Assembly: GCF_014529945.1 (NCBI RefSeq)
Contig: NZ_JACVFB010000004.1
Span: forward strand, 124,001-188,000
DNA from: Chitinophaga varians
GTDB taxonomy: Bacteria; Bacteroidota; Bacteroidia; Chitinophagales; Chitinophagaceae
Reading direction: 5' to 3'
DNA length: 64,000 nucleotides
Under the pieces are notes generated by a model. It saw only the letters and a list, made by a program, of their open reading frames with translations. It searched no databases and was not told the origin of the DNA. Below, in pieces: positions 44,659 to 54,284 of this stretch. Numbering within the stretch: the first letter of the stretch is position 1; every line of letters starts with the position of its first letter. A program made the translations under genes and the position numbers.

Positions 44659-45681
44659 ATGAAAGCAGAAAGAATACTGGAGCTGATGGCACGGAAAGCC
44701 GGCAAGGCCGCAGGCAGGGAGGAGCTGGAAGAGCTGGAGCAGTTGCTGGCAGAGAACCCTGACTACCGTTTCATGGAAAGCGTGCTGGACACCGTGTCGG
44801 CGCCGGTCCCGGAAGTCGCTGTGGTGGCTGGTGGCTGGGAGAAGATGGAAGAGATGCTGCAAGCACCAGCCCCGATGACTGTTTCCAGACGTCCTTACTG
44901 GTGGGCCGCGGCGGCAGTATTGCTGGCAACTGTGGGAGCAGGCATGTGGTGGCTGGGCCGTAAAAAGCAACCGGCGGCGCTGGCGTTGCAACAGATCAGT
45001 GCGCCGATGGGCAGCACTATCAAAGCGTTGCTGCCGGATGGTACGCAGGTATGGATCAACGCTGGCAGTCAGATTAGCTATGATGCCCGCTTTGCCGGCA
45101 AAAGCAGAGATGTAACGGTTGCCGGCGAAGTATTTTTTGATGTGGCCAAAGATGATAACAAACCTTTTATTGTTCATTCGGACAACCTCGCCATTCAGGT
45201 ATTGGGCACTTCCTTTAACATAAAAGCCTATGGCGACGACCAGAAAGCAGAGGTGGCGGTCATCACGGGAAAAGTTCAGGTGATGATGCGTAATAGTCCG
45301 GAGAAAAAAGTAGTGCTGCTGCCCCGCGAGAAACTGGTGTTATCACTCGATGCTGCTACAGTGGTGTCGGCGCGTGATAGTATACAACATGTCAACTTCC
45401 GGGTGCAGGAACTGGCCAGCAGCAAAGATCCCGCGCTGGTGATGGAAACGGCCTGGTGCAACCAGAAGCTGGCGTTCATGAATGAGACCTTCGCGGAGGT
45501 AGCCCGCAAAATGGAACGACAATTCAATGTCAATATAGTTTTTGAAGACGAAACACTGCAGAAAGAAATACTCAGCGGCGTATTTGAAAAGGAAGATATC
45601 AACAAGGCGCTGCGACTGTTGCAGATGACCACAGGATTCCACTACAGAATAGTACAGCAACAGGTTTACCTGTCCAGATAG
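44659..45681 (+). CDS. FecR-family anti-sigma factor
   Basis: ATG 44659 gives 340 residues. An N-terminal anti-sigma domain (1-75) is followed by one membrane helix (about 83-102), the FecR domain (about 115-210; GSTIKALLPDGTQVWINAGS) and a C-terminal DUF4974 domain (about 265-335). It senses the ligand-bound SusC through the periplasm and controls the ECF sigma factor. The next genes are the matching SusC and SusD. Confidence 0.92.
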   Translation: MKAERILELMARKAGKAAGREELEELEQLLAENPDYRFMESVLDTVSAPVPEVAVVAGGWEKMEEMLQAPAPMTVSRRPYWWAAAAVLLATVGAGMWWLGRKKQPAALALQQISAPMGSTIKALLPDGTQVWINAGSQISYDARFAGKSRDVTVAGEVFFDVAKDDNKPFIVHSDNLAIQVLGTSFNIKAYGDDQKAEVAVITGKVQVMMRNSPEKKVVLLPREKLVLSLDAATVVSARDSIQHVNFRVQELASSKDPALVMETAWCNQKLAFMNETFAEVARKMERQFNVNIVFEDETLQKEILSGVFEKEDINKALRLLQMTTGFHYRIVQQQVYLSR

Positions 45682-45907
45682 AACATCATAGCAACATTTT
45701 ATCAACTCAAAAATCACCTGTAATGAACACACGGTTAAACGCACGCATTACCTGAAAACATGTATGAGGGATGAGATAAGCTTCGTCCATAAAAGAAAAG
45801 GGAAGAGGTCTGCTCTTCCCCAAAAGGCTTATGTGTATGAACAGGGGTAAGTCAGCCTGAGAAACTTCACTTACACCCTTCTTTACAAACCTTTCTAAAA
45901 CAAATCT
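45682..45907 (+). promoter_or_regulatory. susC leader region with a hairpin
   Basis: 226-bp gap before susC holding a hairpin (GGGAAGAG, 45800-45807, with 45813-45820) followed by CAAAAGG, and weaker complementary stretches up to the start. Presumed to carry the ECF-dependent promoter; no box is clear by eye. Confidence 0.35.
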
Positions 45908-48900
45908 ATGAAAAAAAGCAGATTTGGAGGGGCTTCCTATGCGCTCAGCCAGACAGTCAAACTACTCCTCATGATGAAGTTATGTTTTGTTGTGGTGTTA
46001 TTGTCCTGTTTACACGCTTCAGCAACCGTCTTTTCGCAGGAAAAATTCACGCTCACTTTTGTGAAGGCTGACGCAGACAAGATCTTCGCGAAGATCCAGC
46101 AGGAAAGCGACTATCGTTTTTTTTATAACTATACGGCCATCCGGCAGCTGGGTAAAATAGACCTGCAGGTGAAAGATGCGCCGCTGTCGGAAATTATGCG
46201 GCGGATGCTCGATAGCTCCGCGCTGGCTTTCCGTATTGTCGACAATAACCTGGTGGTCATCTCCCCCAAATCAGAACAGCGGGCAGGCAGGGTTACCGGC
46301 AAAGTGGCCGATGAGAAAGGCACTCCCCTGGTAGGTGTATCCGTAAAAGTAAAAGGCGGCAGCCAGGGTGCGGTAACAGATGCGGAAGGACACTTCTCGC
46401 TGCAAGCCGAACCAGGCGCCATACTGGTGGTCAGCTATATGGGCTTTATCTCACAGGAACTACCGGTGACTGCTGGTGAACAACTGATGAACATCATCCT
46501 GAAAGAATCCACCAGCGGCCTCAATGAAGTAGTGGTGATCGGCTACGGTACCCAACGTAAAAAAGATGTGACCGGCGCTATCAGCTCGGTGAACAGTAAA
46601 GATCTGCGTAACGTGCCGGTGCGCAACGCGGCGGAAGCCTTACAAGGCAAGGTGAGCGGCGTAACCGTTTCTCAAAGCAGCGGCAGCCCCGGATCTGCAC
46701 CGGTAGTCCGTATCCGTGGTATCGGATCTATCAGTGGCAGTAACACTCCGCTGTATATCGTAGATGGCCTGCCGCAGACAGACATTGGCTGGCTGAACCC
46801 CAACGATATTGAAGCCATGGACATCCTCAAAGATGCCTCCACCGCCGCTATCTATGGTTCCAGAGGCTCCAACGGGGTGGTGATCATCACTACCCGCAAA
46901 GGCAGCCGCAATGATACCAAAATGCATGTGACACTGGATACCTACACCGGCTGGCAGTCGGCCTGGAAACGCCCGCATATGCTCAACGCGGCCGATTTCA
47001 TCAAATATAAAACACAGGCGTACAGCGCAGACGGTGCTCCGCTGCCCACCGATATCAATACACCGGAGAAAGTAGCGCAGGTACTGAAGTTCGTGAACGA
47101 TAACTCCGGCCCTAACGGTACCGACTGGTGGAAAGAGATCATTCAGCAGAACGCGCCCGTACAGAGTTATAACGTAGGCGTGAGCGGTGCCGGTAAAAAC
47201 CTGGTATACGCTTCCAGCGCCGGTTATATGAAACAACAGGGCATCGTGAAAGGCTCCGACTATGAGCGCCTTTCCTGGCGTACCAACGTGACCGCAGATA
47301 TCAGCACCCGCGTAAAACTGACCACCAATTTCGGCCTGATCTATGAAAACCGCCGTAATGTGGATGAGAACAATCCTTTCTCCGGTACGATCTTCAGCGC
47401 CATGGCAGCTGATCCGATCACACCGGTGTATCGCAACAACCTGAAGAGCGTGCCTGATTTCTATCAGCGTATCATGACCGGCTACGAGGCCAATAACCCC
47501 TATTCGCAATATGCCGGTATCCTCTTTACCAACAAACCGAATCCGGTAGCACAGGTGGAGCGCATGCAGCAGAGCGTATGGGAGGGCATTGCCATCAAAG
47601 GCGGCGCAGCGCTGGATGTGAAGATCATCGATCCGCTCACTTTCCGCAGCAATTTTGGAATGGACCTGGGACGCGGCATCTCGAAAGGATTTACACCGGC
47701 CTACTTCCTCAATTCCTTTGATTATGCTACCTATAATACAGTTAGCAACAGCTCTTCCTGGAGCAATTATTTTGTATGGGAGAACACGCTCAACTTCGAT
47801 AAGACCTTTGGCAAGCACCATATCACCGCGCTGGCTGGTATCTCCGCTGAGTTGACGAAAGGATTGTCGTACGCTGCTTCCAAACAGAACATCGTGAACA
47901 ACGAGCCTGATATGCGTATCATCGATGCGGCCACGATGAACCCCGGCGCTTCCGGCTATACCTATTCCAGCGCATTGCAGTCGTTCTTTGGCCGCATCAA
48001 CTACGTGTATGCTGACCGTTATATTCTGGCCGCTAATGTACGCCGGGATGGCAGCTCCAACTTCGGTGAAGGCTACCGGTGGGGCACCTTCCCGTCAGCT
48101 TCTGCTGCCTGGCGTTTCTCTGAGGAGAACTTCATCAAAAATGCTAACCTGCCATGGCTGACCAGTGGTAAGCTGAGGGCCAGTTACGGCGCTATCGGCA
48201 ACCAATATGTGAATACGAGTGGATTGTATCTGTCTACTTACGGCAATACCTACTTCCGCTATTTGTTTGGTGACGCCAGCACCGGCTACCTCGGCGCAGA
48301 ACGTAAGACCATGGCCAATCCCAGCCTGCAATGGGAGACGTCTAAACAAACAGACCTCGCGCTGGACCTGACGCTGTGGGATGGCTTGCTGGACCTGACA
48401 GTGGATTACTTCAATAAAAAAGTGACCAACATGCTGGTTGTGGTACCGATACCATCTACCATGGGTTACCCTGCGGGAGACTTCTGGACCAATGCCGGCA
48501 GTATGGTCAACAAAGGCTGGGAGGTGTCACTGGGCCACAGTCATCACTTTGGCGATTTCTCTTATAATGTACGTCTCAACGTGTCCACGTTCCGCAACGA
48601 AGTGCTGAGCATGGGCGGCGGAGAACCGATCTATACGACCGCTCACCTGGGCGAAACCATCAGTAAAACAGAAGTAGGTAAGCCGGTAGGTTACTATTTC
48701 GGTTGGCTGACAGACGGTATTTTCCAGACACAGGATGAAGTGGATAAAAGCCCACAGCGCCTCAGTTCCCGCCCGGGCGATATCCGCTTCAAAGATATCA
48801 ATGGCGTAGATGCCAATGGCAATATTGTGCGTGGTCCGGATGGTAAGCTGGATGCGGCTGACCGTACCATGATCGGCAACCCGTGGCCCGATTTCGTCTA

Positions 48901-49381
48901 TGGCCTGAATATCAACCTGAACTATAAACGTTTTGACCTGGGCATGTTCTGGCAGGGTTCACAAGGTAATGACGTGATGAACATCCTGCGTTATGATACG
49001 GAGTCGGGTACCGGCTGGTACAACGCGCCGCAGGGCTTCCTGGAGAAATCCTGGAATGGTCCCGGCTCTACCAACAAGTATTTCCGCATCTCTTCCAATT
49101 CCGCGCTCAACAGCAGTGTGTCTAACTATTTCGTGGAAGACGGTTCCTACCTGCGGTTGAAAAATATACAGCTGGGCTACAACTTCCCGGAGAAATGGCT
49201 GCAAAGAGCCCGTATACCACAGTTGCGGTTATACGTAGGAGCGCAGAACCTGCTCACCTTCACCAACTACAGCGGTCTGGACCCTGAGATGGGTAACGCA
49301 GACCCGCGCCTGATCGGTATTGATCAGGGATATTTCCCGCAGGCCCGCACTTTTATGGTAGGCGTGAACGCTAAATTTTAA
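45908..49381 (+). CDS. SusC/RagA-family TonB-linked outer-membrane transporter (STN form)
   Basis: 1157 residues. After a signal peptide (to about residue 43) comes an STN domain (about 50-115) that interacts with FecR, a carboxypeptidase-like domain (about 127-215), plug (about 222-330; NEVVVIGYGTQRKKDVTGAI), then the 22-strand barrel ending FMVGVNAKF. The STN domain marks the sigma/anti-sigma-regulated class. Forms a complex with the SusD lipoprotein encoded 18 bp downstream and imports the locus substrate. Confidence 0.95.
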   Translation: MKKSRFGGASYALSQTVKLLLMMKLCFVVVLLSCLHASATVFSQEKFTLTFVKADADKIFAKIQQESDYRFFYNYTAIRQLGKIDLQVKDAPLSEIMRRMLDSSALAFRIVDNNLVVISPKSEQRAGRVTGKVADEKGTPLVGVSVKVKGGSQGAVTDAEGHFSLQAEPGAILVVSYMGFISQELPVTAGEQLMNIILKESTSGLNEVVVIGYGTQRKKDVTGAISSVNSKDLRNVPVRNAAEALQGKVSGVTVSQSSGSPGSAPVVRIRGIGSISGSNTPLYIVDGLPQTDIGWLNPNDIEAMDILKDASTAAIYGSRGSNGVVIITTRKGSRNDTKMHVTLDTYTGWQSAWKRPHMLNAADFIKYKTQAYSADGAPLPTDINTPEKVAQVLKFVNDNSGPNGTDWWKEIIQQNAPVQSYNVGVSGAGKNLVYASSAGYMKQQGIVKGSDYERLSWRTNVTADISTRVKLTTNFGLIYENRRNVDENNPFSGTIFSAMAADPITPVYRNNLKSVPDFYQRIMTGYEANNPYSQYAGILFTNKPNPVAQVERMQQSVWEGIAIKGGAALDVKIIDPLTFRSNFGMDLGRGISKGFTPAYFLNSFDYATYNTVSNSSSWSNYFVWENTLNFDKTFGKHHITALAGISAELTKGLSYAASKQNIVNNEPDMRIIDAATMNPGASGYTYSSALQSFFGRINYVYADRYILAANVRRDGSSNFGEGYRWGTFPSASAAWRFSEENFIKNANLPWLTSGKLRASYGAIGNQYVNTSGLYLSTYGNTYFRYLFGDASTGYLGAERKTMANPSLQWETSKQTDLALDLTLWDGLLDLTVDYFNKKVTNMLVVVPIPSTMGYPAGDFWTNAGSMVNKGWEVSLGHSHHFGDFSYNVRLNVSTFRNEVLSMGGGEPIYTTAHLGETISKTEVGKPVGYYFGWLTDGIFQTQDEVDKSPQRLSSRPGDIRFKDINGVDANGNIVRGPDGKLDAADRTMIGNPWPDFVYGLNINLNYKRFDLGMFWQGSQGNDVMNILRYDTESGTGWYNAPQGFLEKSWNGPGSTNKYFRISSNSALNSSVSNYFVEDGSYLRLKNIQLGYNFPEKWLQRARIPQLRLYVGAQNLLTFTNYSGLDPEMGNADPRLIGIDQGYFPQARTFMVGVNAKF

Positions 49382-49399
49382 TCCTTAACACTGTCTGTA

Positions 49400-50992
49400 A
49401 TGAAAAAGATCGTATATACTTTACCGTTGTTGATGGTTTTGTTGACCGTTTCCTGTTCAAAGGACTATCTGAACAGGCCGCCGCTGGGAAAACAAACCGA
49501 TGAAAACTTTTACAATTCGCCGGGCGCCGGTTTCAAGACAGTTGTGAACTGTTACCTTGGATTTTATGAGTTCTGGGGATACCAGGCAGCGATCGCGGAA
49601 CTGGGCAATATGGCTACCGACGAAAGTGACAAAGGCGGTTCCGACGCTAACGACCGGCCGTTTGTGGTGGACCTGGGCTGGGGCCGTGCGCTGGCTACCA
49701 ACGAAACGCTCAATGGTTTGTGGGCTGCCTGCTACAAAGGCATCGGTAACTGCAACGTGGCGCTGGAGCGCTTGCCGGCAGCTAAACTGCTGGATGACAA
49801 AGGCAATCCCCTTGATGATAAAACAAGGAACCGTTACCTCGCAGAGATACGTTTCCTGCGTGCCTACTATTACCTCGATCTGGTGCGTGTATTCGGTGGC
49901 GTGCCGCTGCTCACCAAAACGCTGCAGCTGGAAGACCGCAACAAAATTGTGCGGGCGGCTTCCAATGAAGTGTTTCAGTTTATCACCAGTGAGCTGGAAG
50001 CGGCAGGTAATGACGCGGCGCTGCCTTCCCGCAGCGAGCTGGCAGCCACAGAGCTGGGGCGGGTAACTAAAGAAGCTGCATGGGCGGTGCAGGCCCGGGC
50101 TTATCTCTTCTTCGCGGAAGACGATAAAACGCTCTACGCTAAAGCCCGCGATGCTGCTAAGAAAGTGATCGACGCCAATGCTTATACGCTGGACCCGCAA
50201 TACCAGGCGCTGTTCCTGAAAGATGGCTACAAAAGCCCGGAAGCCGTATTCCCGATTATCTTCGGCGACGACCCGGCAGCTTTTATCTACGGTACCACGC
50301 TGCCTATCTACTGCTCGCCGCGTAACGTAGGCGGATGGGGCTTCGACTGTCCTACGCAGTCGCTGGTGGATGAATACGAGCCCGGCGATCCGCGTATCCT
50401 CTTTACTGTCCTCGATCAGGGAGATGTGTTCCCCGGCGGAGAAACGCTGGACTTCTCTTCCTATCCCAATACGGGCCATCATAACCGCAAAGTGTTCCTG
50501 CCCGCCAACCGCCGTGGACAAGGATGGGGCAACGATGCCTGGACCATGCACCTGGTACGCTATGCCGACGTGCTGCTGATGTACGCGGAGGCTTTGATTG
50601 AAAGTGGTGGCAGCAAACAGGATGCGGCCAATTATATCAATATGGTCCGCAGCCGCGCCAGCAACTCCTCCCATACCGATGTGGAAGCAGTGTCGCGCAA
50701 ACGTGTGATCTCCGCTACGCCGCTGCCGCCGGTAACAGCCGGAGACGATCTGCGTAAAGCCCTGCGGCATGAACGCCGCGTAGAACTGGGCTGTGAATAC
50801 GGCCGCGTGTTCGATCTGCTACGCTGGAACAGTTACGTGACCACCATGAAAGACTATTCCACCAAACCTTATTCCAACGGAAAAGGCAGCGCCTTCAGAG
50901 CGCCCGCTTCCGGCAACAAATACCTCTTCCCGATACCACAACAGGAAATAGACCGGACCGGCGGTGGTATCAAACAAAACCCCGGATACTAA
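49400..50992 (+). CDS. SusD/RagB-family substrate-binding lipoprotein
   Basis: 530-residue outer-membrane lipoprotein with lipobox TVSCSKD (Cys19). The N-terminal TPR-like helices and C-terminal segment HERRVELGCEYGRVFDLLRW (about 452-472) are SusD hallmarks. It caps SusC and binds the glycan. An inverted AATTACGAATT-type repeat separates it from the next gene, which may reduce read-through. Confidence 0.94.
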   Translation: MKKIVYTLPLLMVLLTVSCSKDYLNRPPLGKQTDENFYNSPGAGFKTVVNCYLGFYEFWGYQAAIAELGNMATDESDKGGSDANDRPFVVDLGWGRALATNETLNGLWAACYKGIGNCNVALERLPAAKLLDDKGNPLDDKTRNRYLAEIRFLRAYYYLDLVRVFGGVPLLTKTLQLEDRNKIVRAASNEVFQFITSELEAAGNDAALPSRSELAATELGRVTKEAAWAVQARAYLFFAEDDKTLYAKARDAAKKVIDANAYTLDPQYQALFLKDGYKSPEAVFPIIFGDDPAAFIYGTTLPIYCSPRNVGGWGFDCPTQSLVDEYEPGDPRILFTVLDQGDVFPGGETLDFSSYPNTGHHNRKVFLPANRRGQGWGNDAWTMHLVRYADVLLMYAEALIESGGSKQDAANYINMVRSRASNSSHTDVEAVSRKRVISATPLPPVTAGDDLRKALRHERRVELGCEYGRVFDLLRWNSYVTTMKDYSTKPYSNGKGSAFRAPASGNKYLFPIPQQEIDRTGGGIKQNPGY

Positions 50993-51160
50993 TTACTAAT
51001 TACGAATTACGAATGACGAATGACGAATTGGGAAGGACTATGAATCACGGATTGTAATGGACTTTCAGGATAGTTAAGAAAATATCTACAAGGGCAAATA
51101 ATGGACTATTACAGTAAACAGCTCCCCAATTCGTCATTTGTCATTCGTCATTCGTCATTG
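50991..51160. repeat. Inverted AATTACGAATT/ACGAATTGGG repeat pair
   Basis: Left arm 50991-51032 and right arm 51123-51160 are inverted (GACGAATTGGGGA with TCCCCAATTCGTC), separated by about 90 bp. They lie between susD and the sugar dehydrogenase gene, inside the presumed operon. Confidence 0.8.
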
Positions 51161-51187
51161 AATAAGTGAACTCTTTAATTGAAAGAA

Positions 51188-54100
51188 ATGAAAAAATTAT
51201 GGTTGCCTGTGTTGCTCACATTGCTTACGGCATGTGGGGCCAAGCGTTCTGTTACCCGTATCCTATGTTACACTAAAAACACAGAAAGCTCCTGGGTGAA
51301 GCAACTACAGGAGGCAGGACAAAAAGAAGGCTGGCAAATAGTACTGACCGGCGACAGGCAGTATTTTCAGGATGACTCCCTGAAAGGCTTTAGCACGGTA
51401 TGTGTACCTTTTTCCCTGACAGATAGTTTGAATTATCGCGATATCCCCGCCCTGAAACGTTATGCAGAAGCTGGCGGTGGCGGTATCCTGGCGGTGAAGG
51501 ACAGCGCTGCCGTTAAACAGGGATGGCCCTGGTTGCGCGAGTGGAACACGCTGCCGGAAGGTAAACAGCTGGAACAGGACAAAGGCCGCCTGTATATTGT
51601 GCCTGCTACAGCTACGGCTGCAACCATACAACCCGCTATCCGCTATCTGGTAGGCAACAATGCCTGGCCGGACTATAGCAAGTCGCTGACCATCGCGCCA
51701 CCGGACACTAACCGTTACACCTATACGGTACTGGACCATGGCCTGGATGAACCGATGGAGATGGCCATCCTGCCGGGTGGCAACGTGCTGTTCGTGGAGC
51801 GCAAAGGGGCCGTGAAACTCTATGATGCCCGTCAGCGGCAAACCAGGACCATCGGCCGTTTCGATGTGTTCAGCGGTATTGAAGACGGCTTGCTGGGCGT
51901 GGCGCTGGACCCTCACTATGAAAAAAATCACTGGGTATATTTTTATTACGCGCCCGCTGGCGAAAAATGGTATAATAAGCTGGTGCGCCTCGAACTGCAT
52001 GGCGATACGCTGGACATGTCTTCCGAAAAAGTGTTGATGGAAGTGCCCACGCAACGCCGCTACTGTTGCCACTCTGCGGGGTATCTTTTCTTTGGGCCGA
52101 AGGACCTGTTGTACTTGTCCATTGGTGATAATACCAATGCGGAAGAAACCCATGGCTATACGCCGGTAGATGAAAGGCCGGGCCGCGAGCTGTCGGATGA
52201 TCAGGCCAGTTCCGCCAACAGCAGAGATTTGCGTGGAAAGATATTACGTATTAAACCCGAGCCGGACGGAACATACACTATTCCGGAAGGGAACCTTTTC
52301 CCGAAAGATGGTTCCAAAGGCCGCCCGGAAATTTATGTGATGGGATGCCGCAACCCTTACCGCTTCTCTGTAGATATGAAAAATGCATTTGTCTACTGGG
52401 GCGATGTAGGGCCAGACACCAAAGTACCTTCTGCCGAAGGCAGCACGTTAAGCTTCGATGAAATCAATCAGGCCAGGCAGCCCGGCTTCTTCGGGTGGCC
52501 GTACTTCAATGGTAACAACGAAGCCTATCCTCTGCTGGATTACGCTACCATGAAGGAACGCCCGGGTAAAGACCCGTTGCGCCCTGTTAATAATTCACCA
52601 CATAATACGGGTATCAAAGAACTGCCGCCTGCACAACCAGCCCTGATATGGTACGGCGATGCGGCCTCGCCCGTGTTTCCGATGGTGGGCAAAGGCGGGG
52701 AGACTGCCATGGCCGGACCGGTATTCTACAGCGATCAGTTTAAGAACGCACCATATAAACTGTCTGATTATTACGACGGCAAACTCTTTATCTACGAATG
52801 GATGCGGCACTGGATTATGGCCGTGACGCTGGACTCCGCCGGCAATTACCTGCGGATGGAGCCTTTCCTGGAGAACATCGATTTTGCAGCGCCTACAGAT
52901 ATGAAGTTGGCCCCCGATGGCAGCATCTACATGCTGGAGTATGGCACCAACTGGTTCTCCAAAAACTCCAATGCGAAACTGGTGCGGATCACGTATTCGG
53001 AAGGCAACCGTCAACCGGTGGCGAATATACGCAGCAGCCAGTTGTACGGCGGCGCGCCGCTGACGGTGAAGCTCTCCGCTGCCGGCTCCATGGACTATGA
53101 TAAAGGCGATAAGCTCACGTATACCTGGAAGATCGGCGATAAACAACTCGCCGGAGAGCAGGTGGAACATACTTTCCAACAGCCGGGCGTGTACAAGGTA
53201 GACCTGACCGTGTCCGACGATCATGGTGGTAAAGGCACTTCTTCCGTGGATATCAAAGTGGGCAATACACCACCGGACGTCAGGATCATGACATCGGCCA
53301 ATAAGAGCTTCTATTGGGACAATGCTGTGCTGGATTACAAAGTGATGATCACTGACCCGGAAGATGGAAGCCCCGACAGCAGAAAGATTAAGATCACGTT
53401 TGATTATCTCCCGATGGGAAAAGATTTCGCACTGGTACTCGCTAATAACGGTGTGGGCAATACGAAATTCGCCAAAGGACATCAGTTATTCTGGTCGCTG
53501 GATTGTAAGTCGTGCCATACAGAAAACACCACGTCCATAGGCCCGAGCCTTCAGGAAGTGGCGAAACGTTATCCGGACAATGAAACGAATGTGCACAAAC
53601 TGGCCGCCAAGATTATTGCCGGCGGCAGTGGTAGCTGGGGTAACCGCACCATGTCTGCCCATCCGGACATGTCTACTGAGGATGCCAAAGAGATCGTGCA
53701 TTACATCCTGTCTCTCAGCAGTGTGCAGGGCACGTTGCCGATGCAGGGCGTGCAGTCTTTCAAAGCGCATGTGGGGAAAGGTACCGAAGGTGGTTATCTG
53801 CTGATGGCTACTTACACAGACAAGGGCGCCAACAACATAGCGCCGATTACCAGCAGGGATTTCCTCCTGTTGAGAAACCCCAGGGTGCAGGCAGAAGATT
53901 TTGACGAAGGCAATGTAAACCTGATCACGATCACCACAGCAGGATTGGCTTATACCGCAGCACGCAACAACAGCTATATGCGGTTCAACCGTCTGTATAT
54001 GGACGGTGTGAAAAGCATGCAGTTCAATGTACAGGAGCAGGGAATGGGCGGTATCGTGGAAGTGCATCTGGACAAGCCGGACGGACCGCTGGCAGGCAAA

Positions 54101-54280
54101 GCGCTGGTGAAAGCCGGTAATGCAGCAGCGGCCGGGCCAACAGCCGGTTGGAAGCCGGTGTCTGCAGCGATACAACCTGTCACCGGTCAGCATGACCTGT
54201 ACTTCGTGTTCAAAAGTACAGATGGTAAAGACGGGTATCTTTTTAACATGGATTGGATCAATTTCTCCAATAATAACTAA
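51188..54280 (+). CDS. Multidomain lipoprotein: ThuA-like, sugar dehydrogenase, PKD, cytochrome c, CBM6-like
   Basis: ATG 51188 gives 1030 residues (a TTG nine bases upstream is possible). A lipobox (LLTACGAK, Cys16) anchors it to a membrane. By eye: a degenerate ThuA-like domain (about 20-140), a six-bladed PQQ/soluble glucose dehydrogenase-type domain (about 175-605; PYRFSVDMKNAFVYWGDVGP), a PKD domain (about 615-700), cytochrome c with heme motif CKSCH (773-777), and a carbohydrate-binding CBM6-like domain (about 905-1030; RVQAEDFDEGNVN). It would oxidise a sugar and pass electrons to the heme, all outside the cytosol. Substrate unknown; next gene is 4 bp away. Confidence 0.82.
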   Translation: MKKLWLPVLLTLLTACGAKRSVTRILCYTKNTESSWVKQLQEAGQKEGWQIVLTGDRQYFQDDSLKGFSTVCVPFSLTDSLNYRDIPALKRYAEAGGGGILAVKDSAAVKQGWPWLREWNTLPEGKQLEQDKGRLYIVPATATAATIQPAIRYLVGNNAWPDYSKSLTIAPPDTNRYTYTVLDHGLDEPMEMAILPGGNVLFVERKGAVKLYDARQRQTRTIGRFDVFSGIEDGLLGVALDPHYEKNHWVYFYYAPAGEKWYNKLVRLELHGDTLDMSSEKVLMEVPTQRRYCCHSAGYLFFGPKDLLYLSIGDNTNAEETHGYTPVDERPGRELSDDQASSANSRDLRGKILRIKPEPDGTYTIPEGNLFPKDGSKGRPEIYVMGCRNPYRFSVDMKNAFVYWGDVGPDTKVPSAEGSTLSFDEINQARQPGFFGWPYFNGNNEAYPLLDYATMKERPGKDPLRPVNNSPHNTGIKELPPAQPALIWYGDAASPVFPMVGKGGETAMAGPVFYSDQFKNAPYKLSDYYDGKLFIYEWMRHWIMAVTLDSAGNYLRMEPFLENIDFAAPTDMKLAPDGSIYMLEYGTNWFSKNSNAKLVRITYSEGNRQPVANIRSSQLYGGAPLTVKLSAAGSMDYDKGDKLTYTWKIGDKQLAGEQVEHTFQQPGVYKVDLTVSDDHGGKGTSSVDIKVGNTPPDVRIMTSANKSFYWDNAVLDYKVMITDPEDGSPDSRKIKITFDYLPMGKDFALVLANNGVGNTKFAKGHQLFWSLDCKSCHTENTTSIGPSLQEVAKRYPDNETNVHKLAAKIIAGGSGSWGNRTMSAHPDMSTEDAKEIVHYILSLSSVQGTLPMQGVQSFKAHVGKGTEGGYLLMATYTDKGANNIAPITSRDFLLLRNPRVQAEDFDEGNVNLITITTAGLAYTAARNNSYMRFNRLYMDGVKSMQFNVQEQGMGGIVEVHLDKPDGPLAGKALVKAGNAAAAGPTAGWKPVSAAIQPVTGQHDLYFVFKSTDGKDGYLFNMDWINFSNNN

Positions 54281-54284
54281 TTGT

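Noticed and set aside
49457..50770. 437-codon minus-strand frame over susD
   Set aside because: SusD is certain by its motifs, and this frame has none.
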